Below are positions 8,118-16,831 of a DNA stretch of 64,000 nt, piece after piece (within the stretch, counting starts at the first letter, position 1; each line of letters opens with the position of its first letter). The notes beneath the pieces are model-generated. The model was not told the DNA's origin and did no database searches. It saw nothing but the letters and a program-made list of their open reading frames with translations. This stretch comes from Rhodobacteraceae bacterium XHP0102 (GTDB lineage: Bacteria; Pseudomonadota; Alphaproteobacteria; Rhodobacterales; Rhodobacteraceae): NCBI GenBank assembly GCA_025751475.1, contig JAOWLD010000004.1, positions 186,001 to 250,000 on the forward strand. The letters are read 5' to 3'. The translations under genes were made by a program, and so were the position numbers.

Positions 8118-10412
8118 ATGAAAAAATTTGGATCAAGCCAATCGGTGAAACGCCTTGAGGATACGCGTCTTTTGACGGGGCAGGGGCGCTATATTGATGA
8201 CATTGCGCCAAAGGATGCCTTGGTGGGGTTCGTGCTGCGCAGCACTGTGGCCCATGGCACGATCACGGGACTCGATCTGGAGGCTGCGCGCGCTGCGGAC
8301 GGCGTGCATATGATCATCACGGGCGCAGATGTCGAAGCGGCAGGGTATCTGAATGCGATGCGCTATGTCACCGTCAAAAACGGCGATGGCAGCGATGCCG
8401 CTGCGCCGCGCCGCCCCGTTTTGACCACAGATCGCGTGCGGTTCGTGGGTGAGGCCATTGCCTTTATCGTGGCCGATAGCCTTGCACAGGCCCGCGATGC
8501 GGCAGAATTGATCGAATTGGATATTGATGATCTGCCCGTGAAACTGGACCTTGCGGCGGGTGGTGCCGCACTGCATGAGGAAGCGCCCGATAATGTGGCC
8601 TATAATTGGGAGCACGGGGACGAGGCCGCAGTGAAAGAGACACTGGCGCACGCCAAGCACAGCGTCACGCTGCGCATCGAGGACAATCGCGTGATCGTCA
8701 ATTCAATCGAGCCGCGCGGCTGTTATGCCGAGCCGTTGGGCGCGCGCATTCATCTGGCGTTCAATGGTCAGGGGGTCTGGGGATTTAAGGGGGATTTGTC
8801 CAAGTTCTTTGGGATTGATCCCGCGGATGTGCGGATCACCAACCCCGATGTGGGCGGTGGTTTCGGGATGAAAACCATGGGCTATCCCGAATATTTCCTG
8901 ACCGCGATGGCGGCCCGTCATCTGGGCCGTCCCGTCCGCTGGATGGCGGAGCGCGGCGAGGCGATGCTGGCCGATAATGCGGGCCGTGACTTGGTCACGC
9001 AAAGCACGCTTGGGTTTGACGAGGATTATCGCCTTGTGGCCTATCACATCGACAGTTGGTCAAACCTTGGGGCCTATGTCTCGCAATATGGGCAGCTGAT
9101 CCAATCCAATTTGTTTGCCCGCGTGTTGACGGGCACCTATGACATTCAAAACGTGTTTTTCCGCAACCGCGCCGTTTTTACCAATACAGCGCAGGTGGAT
9201 GCCTATCGCGGTGCGGGACGGCCTGAGGCGATTTTCTGTCTTGAGCGCAGCATGGATCATGCGGCCCGTGTGCTTGGAATTGATCCTGCCGAATTGCGCA
9301 GGCGTAATTTCATTCGCCCCGACCAGATGCCCTATCGCACCGCCACGGGTGAGCTTTACGATGTGGGTGAGTTTTCGGCTTTGCTGGATCGCGCATTGGA
9401 GCAGGCCGATGCTGCGGGATTCGCCGCGCGCCGCGCCGCCAGTGCCGCCAAAGGCAAGCTGCGTGGTTCGGGCTTGTGTTATTATATTGAATCGATTCTT
9501 GGCGATCCAGATGAGCGGGCCAAGATTGAGCTGACCGAGACAGGCGCACGGGTTTATGTGGGCACGCAATCAAATGGGCAGGGCCACGAGACCGTTTATC
9601 CACAGTTGGTCCATGATCAAACGGGCCTTCCCTTGGACGCGATTGAGATCGTGCAAGGGGACAGCGATCTGATTGAAAAGGGCGGTGGCACGGGTGGGTC
9701 GCGCTCGGTCACCGTGCAGGGCATGGCGCTGCGGGCGGCAGGTCAAAGCCTGGTTGCGGGTTTGCGTGATTTCATGGCGGATCACTTGGATGCGGATGAT
9801 GTGAATTTTGACACCGAAGAAGGTGTTTTCCGTGCACCTGGATCAAACACCGTGGTGACGCTGCTTGAGGCAGCAGAGGCCGCGCGCGGCGCGGGCAGGG
9901 CTGATCTGTGCATCGTGCAGGAATATGTGAAATTACCAGGCCGATCCTATCCCAATGGCTGTCACATCGCCGAAGTCGAGATTGACCCCGAAACGGGCGT
10001 GATGGCGGTGGACCGTTATACGGTGGTGGATGATTTCGGCAATATGATGAACCCAATGTTGGCCGAGGGGCAGGTGCATGGTGGCGTTGCCCAAGGCATT
10101 GGTCAGGCCCTGTGCGAACGTGTGGTTTATGATCCAGACGGTCAGCTGTTGACGGCGAGTTTCATGGATTACGCGATGCCGCGGGCCGATAATATGCCCT
10201 TTATTGGTTTCTCAATCCGCCCAGTTCCCTCGACCGCGAATCCGTTGGGGATGAAGGGCTGCGGTGAGGCAGGCACAGTGGGTGCTTTGGCGGCAGTTTC
10301 CAATGCGGTCAATGATGCGCTTGCAGATATGGGGGCCAAGGTTGAGATGCCCTTCACCCCCGCCCGCCTGTGGGAGGCCATTGAAGCGACACGCGCGGTG
10401 GCTGCTGAATAA
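8118..10412 (+). CDS. Molybdenum hydroxylase large subunit, form II CoxL-like
   Basis: Belongs to the xanthine dehydrogenase / aerobic CO dehydrogenase large-subunit family, which carries the molybdopterin cofactor. It has 764 residues from the ATG at 8118, behind a strong GAAGGAGGGA site. Visible motifs are VGGGFGMK near 255, AYRGAGRPEA near 362, GGGTGGSRS near 521 and the catalytic glutamate in GCGEAG near 717. AYRGAGR marks it as form II; true CO dehydrogenases have AYxCSFR. The substrate is therefore unknown and CO oxidation should not be assumed. Genes for the FAD (CoxM) and iron-sulphur (CoxS) subunits are absent nearby. A CoxG-like gene exists far off at 62371-62826. Confidence 0.85.
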   Translation: MKKFGSSQSVKRLEDTRLLTGQGRYIDDIAPKDALVGFVLRSTVAHGTITGLDLEAARAADGVHMIITGADVEAAGYLNAMRYVTVKNGDGSDAAAPRRPVLTTDRVRFVGEAIAFIVADSLAQARDAAELIELDIDDLPVKLDLAAGGAALHEEAPDNVAYNWEHGDEAAVKETLAHAKHSVTLRIEDNRVIVNSIEPRGCYAEPLGARIHLAFNGQGVWGFKGDLSKFFGIDPADVRITNPDVGGGFGMKTMGYPEYFLTAMAARHLGRPVRWMAERGEAMLADNAGRDLVTQSTLGFDEDYRLVAYHIDSWSNLGAYVSQYGQLIQSNLFARVLTGTYDIQNVFFRNRAVFTNTAQVDAYRGAGRPEAIFCLERSMDHAARVLGIDPAELRRRNFIRPDQMPYRTATGELYDVGEFSALLDRALEQADAAGFAARRAASAAKGKLRGSGLCYYIESILGDPDERAKIELTETGARVYVGTQSNGQGHETVYPQLVHDQTGLPLDAIEIVQGDSDLIEKGGGTGGSRSVTVQGMALRAAGQSLVAGLRDFMADHLDADDVNFDTEEGVFRAPGSNTVVTLLEAAEAARGAGRADLCIVQEYVKLPGRSYPNGCHIAEVEIDPETGVMAVDRYTVVDDFGNMMNPMLAEGQVHGGVAQGIGQALCERVVYDPDGQLLTASFMDYAMPRADNMPFIGFSIRPVPSTANPLGMKGCGEAGTVGALAAVSNAVNDALADMGAKVEMPFTPARLWEAIEATRAVAAE

Positions 10413-10414
10413 GC

Positions 10415-12823
10415 TTATGTCCCGCGCGGTTTGGCCCGTAGGGTTGGGTCAGCCGCGCGCGGGTCTTCGGGCCATGGGTGGCGCGGATATTGTGCGCGCA
10501 TATCCTTGCGCACATCCGCATAAGAGCCTTCCCAAAATTGCGGCAGATCTTGCGTCACCTGAATAGGGCGCTGCGCAGGCGAGAGCAGCGTGAATTTGAT
10601 TGGCAATCGATCTGGCCCTATGCGCGGATGCTCGGTCACACCGAACACCTCTTGGATGCGCAATGCAATCGCGGGCTGCGCATCGCTGTAATCAATCGCA
10701 ACCTGCCGCCCTAAGGGCGTTGTCCAATGTGCAGGTGCAAGACGATCAAGTTCGGGCAGGGCCTCGTATCCCACCAACAGCTTCAATCCTTCGCTCGGAT
10801 CAAACCGCCCAAGATCATCTGCACTGCGCGCTGTGCCGAGATAGGGCAAAGCCCAATCTTCAAGCCTTGCCAAAAGCGCCGCATCGCTGACATCGGCCAA
10901 GCCCGCAAAGGCAATGCGCGCCCGCAGAAATGTTGCACCACGTGTCCATCCCAAGGCATTCAGACCCAGATCCCGAATACCTGCACAGAGGGCGGCGGCG
11001 ATCTTGTCAGGGTCGGGGTTTGGATCGTTGCGCGCGTCCAAAGACAGCGCGCCAAAGCGTTCCTGCAACTTGGCTTCAACACGCCGCAGGCGCGGGTTCC
11101 AGTCACAAATTTTCTGCCATGTGATTTGCGCGCCGTAGATGTCGCGCAATTCCGCCTCGGAGATGGGCAGCGCCCCCCTGATCCGCGCCTCGCGTGAGTT
11201 TCCATCTAGGTCACTGGCCACAATCAGGCGCGTCGCTGCCAATTCATCGCCTGCATCGAAGGCCGCGCCTTTGCCGCCTGACAGAATATAGCGCGGGGCA
11301 TCCCCCGCACGGCGCAACCCAATCCGGTCAGGATAGGCCAAGGCCAGATATTGCGCGTCACTCAAGGCCCGCCCCTTTGCCAAAGGTGCAAGCCGCGCGA
11401 CTTCTTGACGAATACGGGCAATGGTTGGGGTATGCCCCGCTTTGCCGTCCAACAGCCGCAGACGCAGCGTCAGATCACTTTGCGATGTTTGGCCCTGTAG
11501 CGGATCACGCTCGCCCAAGAGGGCTGCAATACGGGCCGCGCGCGCATCCCCAGACAAGAGCATATGCGCAAGGCGCGGGTGCAAGGGCATTGCGGCCATG
11601 GCGCGCCCATGGGCCGTGATCCGCCCTTCGGCGTCCAACCCCCCAAGCCCCTGCAACAAGGCCCGCGCCTCGGCCAAAGCGCCCGCGGGGGGCGGTGTGA
11701 GAAAGGCCAAACCATCTGCGCTGCCCCAAAGGGCCAGTTCCAATGCCAAACCCGTCAGATCGGCAGCCTCAATTTCGGCAGGGGGAAACGCGGGCAAAGC
11801 GCCTTCGCTGCCCTTCGTCCAGTTGCGATAACAAATCCCTGCGGCCACGCGGCCCGCGCGGCCACGGCGTTGATCCGCTTCGGCGCGGCTCACAGGCTCG
11901 GTCACAAGGCGCGTCATGCCAGAGGCGGGATCAAACCGCGCGCGCCTTGCACGGCCACTGTCGATGACCACGGATATATCAGAAATGGTGAGCGAGGTTT
12001 CCGCGATGGATGTCGCCAGCACCACTTTACGCGCACCATCTGCCTCGGGCGTGATGGCGGCGCGCTGTGCTTCCAAGGGGATGGCCCCGTAAAGTTGGTG
12101 CAGACGCACATTCGGGGGCAAATCCAAAAGCGCGGCGGTGCGGGCAATCTCGCCTTGCCCTGGCAAAAAGGCCAAGATACCCCCATCACTTTCGCGCAAG
12201 GCCCGCGCGATGAGATCGGCCATGGCGCGCTCAAGCCGCGTGTCTTTGGGCAGGGGGGCCGCTCGATGATGCGTCACCACCTCAAAGGCTTGACCCGCCG
12301 ATGTGATAAGGGGCGCGTCATCAAGGAGCGCCGCGACTGGGGCCGCGTCCAACGTGGCGGACATGACCAAAATCTGCAAATCTGGCCTGAGTGTGCCGCG
12401 CAACTCCCAACTCAAGGCAAGGCCAAGATCCGCGTTCAATGACCGCTCGTGGAATTCATCAAAGATGATCGCGCCAATCTCGGGCAGATCGGGGGCCTCT
12501 TGGATCATGCGGGTGAGAATGCCCTCGGTCACAACCTCAATCCGAGTGGCGGGGCCTGTCTTGCTGTCGCCGCGCATACGGTAGCCGATGGTCTGTCCCA
12601 CCCCCTCGCCCAAGGTTTGCGCCATACGCTCGGCAGCGGCGCGCGCGGCCAAACGGCGGGGTTCAAGCATCAGGATACGGCCCTTCACCGCCCCCGCCTC
12701 AAGCAAGGCCAGTGGCACGCGCGTGGTTTTTCCTGCGCCGGGCGGGGCCTGCAACACCGCGCGGCCCGCGCGCGCAAGGGCGGCGATCAACTCGGGCAGG
12801 ATATCATCAATCGGCAGGTGCAT
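10415..12823 (-). CDS. hrpB: ATP-dependent helicase HrpB
   Basis: A DEAH-type RNA helicase family member of unknown physiological substrate. The 802-residue product from the ATG at 12823 starts MHLPIDDILP. Walker A GAGKTT is at residues 29-34, DEFH near 120, SAT in motif III, and QRRGRAGR in motif VI. An HA2-like region and the HrpB C-terminal domain follow. An upstream in-frame start at 12940 would add 39 residues that do not look like the family. The stop lies 2 bases from the stop of the convergent CoxL-like gene. Confidence 0.9.
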   Translation of the reverse strand: MHLPIDDILPELIAALARAGRAVLQAPPGAGKTTRVPLALLEAGAVKGRILMLEPRRLAARAAAERMAQTLGEGVGQTIGYRMRGDSKTGPATRIEVVTEGILTRMIQEAPDLPEIGAIIFDEFHERSLNADLGLALSWELRGTLRPDLQILVMSATLDAAPVAALLDDAPLITSAGQAFEVVTHHRAAPLPKDTRLERAMADLIARALRESDGGILAFLPGQGEIARTAALLDLPPNVRLHQLYGAIPLEAQRAAITPEADGARKVVLATSIAETSLTISDISVVIDSGRARRARFDPASGMTRLVTEPVSRAEADQRRGRAGRVAAGICYRNWTKGSEGALPAFPPAEIEAADLTGLALELALWGSADGLAFLTPPPAGALAEARALLQGLGGLDAEGRITAHGRAMAAMPLHPRLAHMLLSGDARAARIAALLGERDPLQGQTSQSDLTLRLRLLDGKAGHTPTIARIRQEVARLAPLAKGRALSDAQYLALAYPDRIGLRRAGDAPRYILSGGKGAAFDAGDELAATRLIVASDLDGNSREARIRGALPISEAELRDIYGAQITWQKICDWNPRLRRVEAKLQERFGALSLDARNDPNPDPDKIAAALCAGIRDLGLNALGWTRGATFLRARIAFAGLADVSDAALLARLEDWALPYLGTARSADDLGRFDPSEGLKLLVGYEALPELDRLAPAHWTTPLGRQVAIDYSDAQPAIALRIQEVFGVTEHPRIGPDRLPIKFTLLSPAQRPIQVTQDLPQFWEGSYADVRKDMRAQYPRHPWPEDPRAADPTLRAKPRGT

Positions 12824-12908
12824 GGGGCGGCAAAAATCTTTCGGGGTGGACGTAGCACGGGGGAGAGGGCAGAAAAGCCTGCATAAGGTCAAGGAGTAAT
12901 CAGACCAC

Positions 12909-13895
12909 ATGGCGGCAGAATTGGACATCGCCGATCTCAAGGATCGGATTTTGGCAGGCGAGCGGCGCGCATTGGCCCGCGCGGTGACCTTGGTCGAAAG
13001 CAGCCGCGCAGATCATCGCGCGGCAGCGAGCGCCTTGTTGGACGCGCTGCGTGGACATGGGCGCGAGGCGCTGCGCATTGGCCTGTCTGGCACACCTGGT
13101 GTTGGCAAATCCACCTTTATCGAGGCCTTTGGGATGATGCTGACTGATGCAGGGCTGCGCGTGGCGGTTTTGGCGGTTGATCCCAGTTCTGCGCGGTCGG
13201 GCGGCTCCATCTTGGGCGATAAAACGCGGATGGAGCAATTGTCGCGTGTGCCTTCGGCCTTTATCCGCCCCTCGCCCAGTCAAGCAAGCCTTGGCGGCGT
13301 GGCGCGCCGCACCCGTGCGGCGGTGTCCTTGTGCGAGGCGGCGGGGTTTGATGTGGTCTTGATCGAAACAGTGGGCGTGGGCCAATCCGAAACCATGGTG
13401 GCGGAGATGTGCGATCTCTTTGTGCTGCTTCTGGCCCCTGCGGGCGGGGATGAATTGCAAGGCGTGAAACGCGGGATCATGGAAATCGCTGATCTGATCT
13501 TGGTGAACAAGGCCGATGGCGATTTACGGGCCACGGCCATCCGCACGGTTGCTGATTACGCGGGCGCGCTGCGGCTGTTGCGCAAACGCCCGCAAGACCC
13601 TGAAGGGTTCCCCAAGGCATTGGCGGTTTCTGCCGTGGAGGGCGCGGGGATTGAGGCCGCTTGGGCCGAGATGCAGGATTTAGCGCAGTGGCGGCAGGCG
13701 GCGGGCATTTGGGGCCAAACCCGCGCCACCCAAGCCGCGCATTGGTTTGAGACAGAATTGCGCGAGGGGTTATTGGCGCGGCTGCGCGAGGATAAGACGA
13801 TCCGCGCCGCCGTTGAGGCCCGCGCGCGTGATGTGGCAGAGGGCAAAATCAGCCCCGATGCGGCGGCGGCGGAGATTTTGGGGAAATTGGGCTAG
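12909..13895 (+). CDS. meaB: GTPase MeaB, methylmalonyl-CoA mutase chaperone
   Basis: A G3E-family GTPase that protects and reloads the adenosylcobalamin-dependent methylmalonyl-CoA mutase. It has 328 residues. The P-loop GTPGVGKST is at 61-69, then [27 protein letters not shown] (switch region) and NKAD for guanine recognition. The family is also called ArgK. AAGGAG lies 12 bases before the ATG. The mutase gene is not in the window. The start is divergent from hrpB, with about 85 bases between. Confidence 0.92.
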   Translation: MAAELDIADLKDRILAGERRALARAVTLVESSRADHRAAASALLDALRGHGREALRIGLSGTPGVGKSTFIEAFGMMLTDAGLRVAVLAVDPSSARSGGSILGDKTRMEQLSRVPSAFIRPSPSQASLGGVARRTRAAVSLCEAAGFDVVLIETVGVGQSETMVAEMCDLFVLLLAPAGGDELQGVKRGIMEIADLILVNKADGDLRATAIRTVADYAGALRLLRKRPQDPEGFPKALAVSAVEGAGIEAAWAEMQDLAQWRQAAGIWGQTRATQAAHWFETELREGLLARLREDKTIRAAVEARARDVAEGKISPDAAAAEILGKLG

Positions 13896-13932
13896 GATCA
13901 CCATTGGCGCCACGGCGCAGATCGCGCGCGCC

Positions 13933-14163
13933 TCACGCAGGCTTGGAGCGCAACAACAGCTTCGCCACCAAGAAGGCCCAAGGCAGGCTGTGAAACAGCA
14001 GGTCGAAAATATCCATGGGCCGCGACAAATCCCCCGCCGCCAACATCTTGAGCTTTTCCCAGATGTGAGGTTCGGGGAAAAACGGCGACAGGCCCAAGGT
14101 CAGACAGAGAAATATCAGGATGGGGAAAGACAGGCTGTCGAGGATGCGGCGTAGGTGGGTCAT
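13933..14163 (-). CDS. Small conserved membrane protein
   Basis: 76 residues with two hydrophobic segments, around residues 12-28 (FPILIFLCLTLGLSPF) and 56-70 (LPWAFLVAKLLL). A short linker with the pattern PEPHIWEKLKMLAAG joins them. Very similar short proteins in Rhodobacteraceae are often labelled 'RND transporter', a name its size cannot justify. No function is known. It sits alone, with its stop about 35 bases from that of the convergent meaB gene. Confidence 0.7.
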   Translation of the reverse strand: MTHLRRILDSLSFPILIFLCLTLGLSPFFPEPHIWEKLKMLAAGDLSRPMDIFDLLFHSLPWAFLVAKLLLRSKPA

Positions 14164-14375
14164 AAGGATTGATTAGCTGCTTTGGGATCGCGCGCCAAGC
14201 AAGGACTGATTAGGTTTTTTCCGCCGCAGTGCAGTAGCCTCCAGTCCGTCTAGTTTGTAACCTTACAGGCTGTTGCCGAAACCCAAACAGACGTTCAGAG
14301 CCACTTACCCAAACCGAAAAGGGCTAAACAGACAATGTTGGCCATTGTTTAAATTCGGTCTTGCTGAATGGAATT

Positions 14376-14735
14376 TTAAAAGAAAGCAAAACTGGCAAAT
14401 ACAGTTCCGATAGAAAAAGATGCAAAGCTGGCCAAGATCACCACATATGTTGATATGTGAAAACGAGACGCCCATTTTGCATTACGGTTCCCGTAATTAA
14501 GTTCTGTCAGATAAGCGAACATATACGCACTAGACGCCATAACTGCGCCGAAGGCGTAAGACAGCAAGCCAATAGCAAGATATCGGCTTTCGGCATCAGA
14601 GTGCGTAGTGTTTCCAACAAACGTCAAAATGGAGATCGCCGCAGCGCCATTAATAAAAAAGAACGATTTAATTCCATCGGCAGCATATTTCATGCCTTCC
14701 GACCAATGAAATTTAGTTTCTTCGCTTGCGTCCAT
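14376..14735 (-). CDS. AT-rich three-helix membrane protein downstream of rpoD
   Basis: I do not recognise a named family. The 119-residue product has three hydrophobic stretches, near residues 22-42, 52-80 and 92-119, with short charged links. The ATG at 14735 lies 11 bases after the rpoD stop. A GAGGTGAT site spans the junction, so it may be co-transcribed and translationally coupled with rpoD. The coding DNA is visibly AT-richer (roughly 44% G+C by eye) than rpoD and meaB, as is the 210-base gap that follows. This suggests a recent acquisition. Small proteins of similar layout occur next to accessory genes, but that resemblance is only general. Confidence 0.65.
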   Translation of the reverse strand: MDASEETKFHWSEGMKYAADGIKSFFFINGAAAISILTFVGNTTHSDAESRYLAIGLLSYAFGAVMASSAYMFAYLTELNYGNRNAKWASRFHISTYVVILASFASFSIGTVFASFAFF

Positions 14736-14746
14736 CAATGATCACC

Positions 14747-16738
14747 TCACTGATCCAAGAAACTCCGCAGCTTCCTGCTTCGGCTTGGATGTTTCAGCTT
14801 CCGCAGCGCCTTTGCCTCGATCTGTCTGATCCGCTCACGCGTCACCGAAAACTGCTGACCCACTTCTTCCAGCGTATGGTCGGTGTTCATGCCGATGCCA
14901 AAGCGCATCCGAAGCACGCGTTCTTCGCGGGGCGTGAGGGAGGCCAGAACGCGGGTCGTGGTTTCTTTCAGGTTTTCCTGAATCGCGCTGTCGAGTGGCA
15001 GAACCGCGTTCTTGTCTTCGATGAAATCGCCCAGTTGGCTGTCTTCTTCATCGCCAATGGGGGTTTCCAGTGAAATCGGCTCCTTGGCGATTTTCATCAC
15101 CTTGCGCACTTTCTCAAGCGGCATTTGCAGCTTTTCGGCCAATTCCTCGGGCGTGGGTTCACGGCCGATTTCATGCAACATCTGGCGGCCTGTGCGCACC
15201 AGTTTGTTGATCGTTTCAATCATGTGCACAGGGATGCGGATCGTGCGGGCCTGATCGGCGATTGAGCGCGTGATTGCCTGACGGATCCACCATGTCGCAT
15301 AGGTCGAAAATTTGTAGCCACGGCGATATTCGAATTTATCGACCGCCTTCATCAGGCCGATGTTGCCCTCTTGGATCAAATCCAAGAATTGCAGGCCGCG
15401 ATTGGTGTATTTCTTGGCGATGGAGATCACGAGGCGCAGGTTGGCCTCGACCATTTCCTTCTTCGCCTGACGCGCTTCTTTCTCGCCCTTTTGCACTTGG
15501 TTCACGATGCGGCGGAATTCGCTGATATCGAGGCCCACATATTGGCCCACTTGCGCCATATCGGCGCGCAATTCCTCGACCTTGTCGCGGGAGCGTTCCA
15601 TCAAGGCCTGCCACCCACGACCAGGTTTATCGGCCATGCGATCCACCCATGCAGGGTCAAGCTCGTATCCGCGATAGGCTTCGATGAATTCATGGCGGTT
15701 GATGCGGGCCTGATCGGCCAGTTTCACCATGGCGCTGTCGATTGACATGATGCGGCGGTTGATGCCGTAAAGCTGGTCAATCAGCGCCTCGATGCGGTTG
15801 TTGTGCAGGTGCAACTCGTTCACCAATTCGACAATCTCGCTGCGCAGCTTTTGATAGGTCGCCTCATCGCCCGAATTGAAGCTTGAATCTTCGTTCAGCG
15901 TGGCTGAGATGCGCTTGTCCTGCATTTCGGCCAGATAGCTGTAATCATTGGCAATGCGATCCAGAATTTCCAAAACGCGCGGCTTCAGCGCAGCTTCCAT
16001 CGCGGCCAAGCTCATATTGGCTTGATCGTCATCCTCGTCATCGTCATCACGCGCAATGGGATTGCCATCTGCGTCAAGTTCTGGCTCGTCATCATGGCTT
16101 GCGCCTTTGCTGTCGGATGGCTCCGCGCCCAAACCCTCGACCACGGGCGCATCATCGTCATCATCACCCAGCGAGCGCCCGAAGGTGGCATCAAGGTCGA
16201 TCACATCACGCAGAAGAATATCTTCTTCTAACAATTCGTCCCGCCAGATCGTAATCGCCTGAAAGGTCAGGGGGCTTTCGCATAGCCCTGCGATCATGGT
16301 GTTGCGGCCTGCCTCTATGCGTTTGGCAATCGCAATCTCGCCCTCGCGCGACAGCAACTCCACGCTGCCCATTTCGCGCAGATACATCCGGACAGGGTCA
16401 TCGGTGCGGTCAAGCTTTTCTGTCTCCGTGGTGGCGACAGCCACCTCGCGCGATGTGGAGGTTTCCACCAACTCACCGCCTGAGGATTTGCCATCCTCAT
16501 CCTCGATCTCATCATCCTCGATGATATTCACACCCATTTCCGACAACATCGACATCACATCTTCGATTTGCTCGGAAGATACCTGTTCAGGTGGCAGGAC
16601 AGCGTTCAACTGATCGTAGGTGATAAAACCGCGCGCGCGCGCCTCGGCGATCATTTTCTTTACGGCTGCTTGGCTCATATCCAGACCGATTTCGGTCTCT
16701 TCGCCTTCGGGTTTGCCGTCATCGCTGTCTTTGGCCAT
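14747..16738 (-). CDS. rpoD: Primary sigma factor RpoD (sigma-70)
   Basis: The housekeeping sigma subunit of RNA polymerase, 663 residues. An acidic N-terminal region 1.1 is followed by region 1.2 ([20 protein letters not shown]) and an acidic non-conserved region with runs of Asp and Glu. Core region 2 includes [12 protein letters not shown] and [11 protein letters not shown], region 3 contains [14 protein letters not shown], and region 4.2 contains [17 protein letters not shown]. The C-terminus is RSFLDQ. AAGGAT precedes the ATG. It lies downstream of dnaG, the usual macromolecular-synthesis order, with a palindrome between them. Confidence 0.97.
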   Translation of the reverse strand: MAKDSDDGKPEGEETEIGLDMSQAAVKKMIAEARARGFITYDQLNAVLPPEQVSSEQIEDVMSMLSEMGVNIIEDDEIEDEDGKSSGGELVETSTSREVAVATTETEKLDRTDDPVRMYLREMGSVELLSREGEIAIAKRIEAGRNTMIAGLCESPLTFQAITIWRDELLEEDILLRDVIDLDATFGRSLGDDDDDAPVVEGLGAEPSDSKGASHDDEPELDADGNPIARDDDDEDDDQANMSLAAMEAALKPRVLEILDRIANDYSYLAEMQDKRISATLNEDSSFNSGDEATYQKLRSEIVELVNELHLHNNRIEALIDQLYGINRRIMSIDSAMVKLADQARINRHEFIEAYRGYELDPAWVDRMADKPGRGWQALMERSRDKVEELRADMAQVGQYVGLDISEFRRIVNQVQKGEKEARQAKKEMVEANLRLVISIAKKYTNRGLQFLDLIQEGNIGLMKAVDKFEYRRGYKFSTYATWWIRQAITRSIADQARTIRIPVHMIETINKLVRTGRQMLHEIGREPTPEELAEKLQMPLEKVRKVMKIAKEPISLETPIGDEEDSQLGDFIEDKNAVLPLDSAIQENLKETTTRVLASLTPREERVLRMRFGIGMNTDHTLEEVGQQFSVTRERIRQIEAKALRKLKHPSRSRKLRSFLDQ

Positions 16739-16805
16739 CGGCGATTATCCTTTTCGTTCAAGCTCGGCCAAGGTCGGCTGACGCTTGCACCTGCAAACAT
16801 TGTAG

Positions 16806-16824
16806 TGCGAATCAGTGATTCGCA
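16806..16824. promoter_or_regulatory. 19-bp perfect palindrome with two GANTC sites between dnaG and rpoD
   Basis: TGCGAATCA and TGATTCGCA flank a single central G, giving a perfect inverted repeat. Each arm holds a GANTC site, the target of the alphaproteobacterial methylase CcrM. A TACAAT hexamer on the minus strand (16799-16804) lies directly downstream and could be the -10 of an rpoD promoter. No good -35 is visible, as would fit an activated or methylation-sensitive promoter. It could equally be a weak attenuator hairpin. Confidence 0.5.
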
Positions 16825-16831
16825 TAGTGGA

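Noticed and set aside
8118-10412. True carbon monoxide dehydrogenase (CoxL form I)
   Set aside because: The active-site loop reads AYRGAGR, not AYxCSFR, and coxM/coxS are absent, so CO oxidation is not supported.
11564-12442. A 292-codon plus-strand frame opposite hrpB
   Set aside because: Antisense to the conserved helicase domain, rich in Arg, Gly and Pro as expected of a GC-rich shadow frame.
14332-14348. Hairpin ACAATG/CATTGT downstream of the AT-rich membrane protein gene
   Set aside because: Six base pairs, AT-rich and without a T-run; too weak to call as a terminator.
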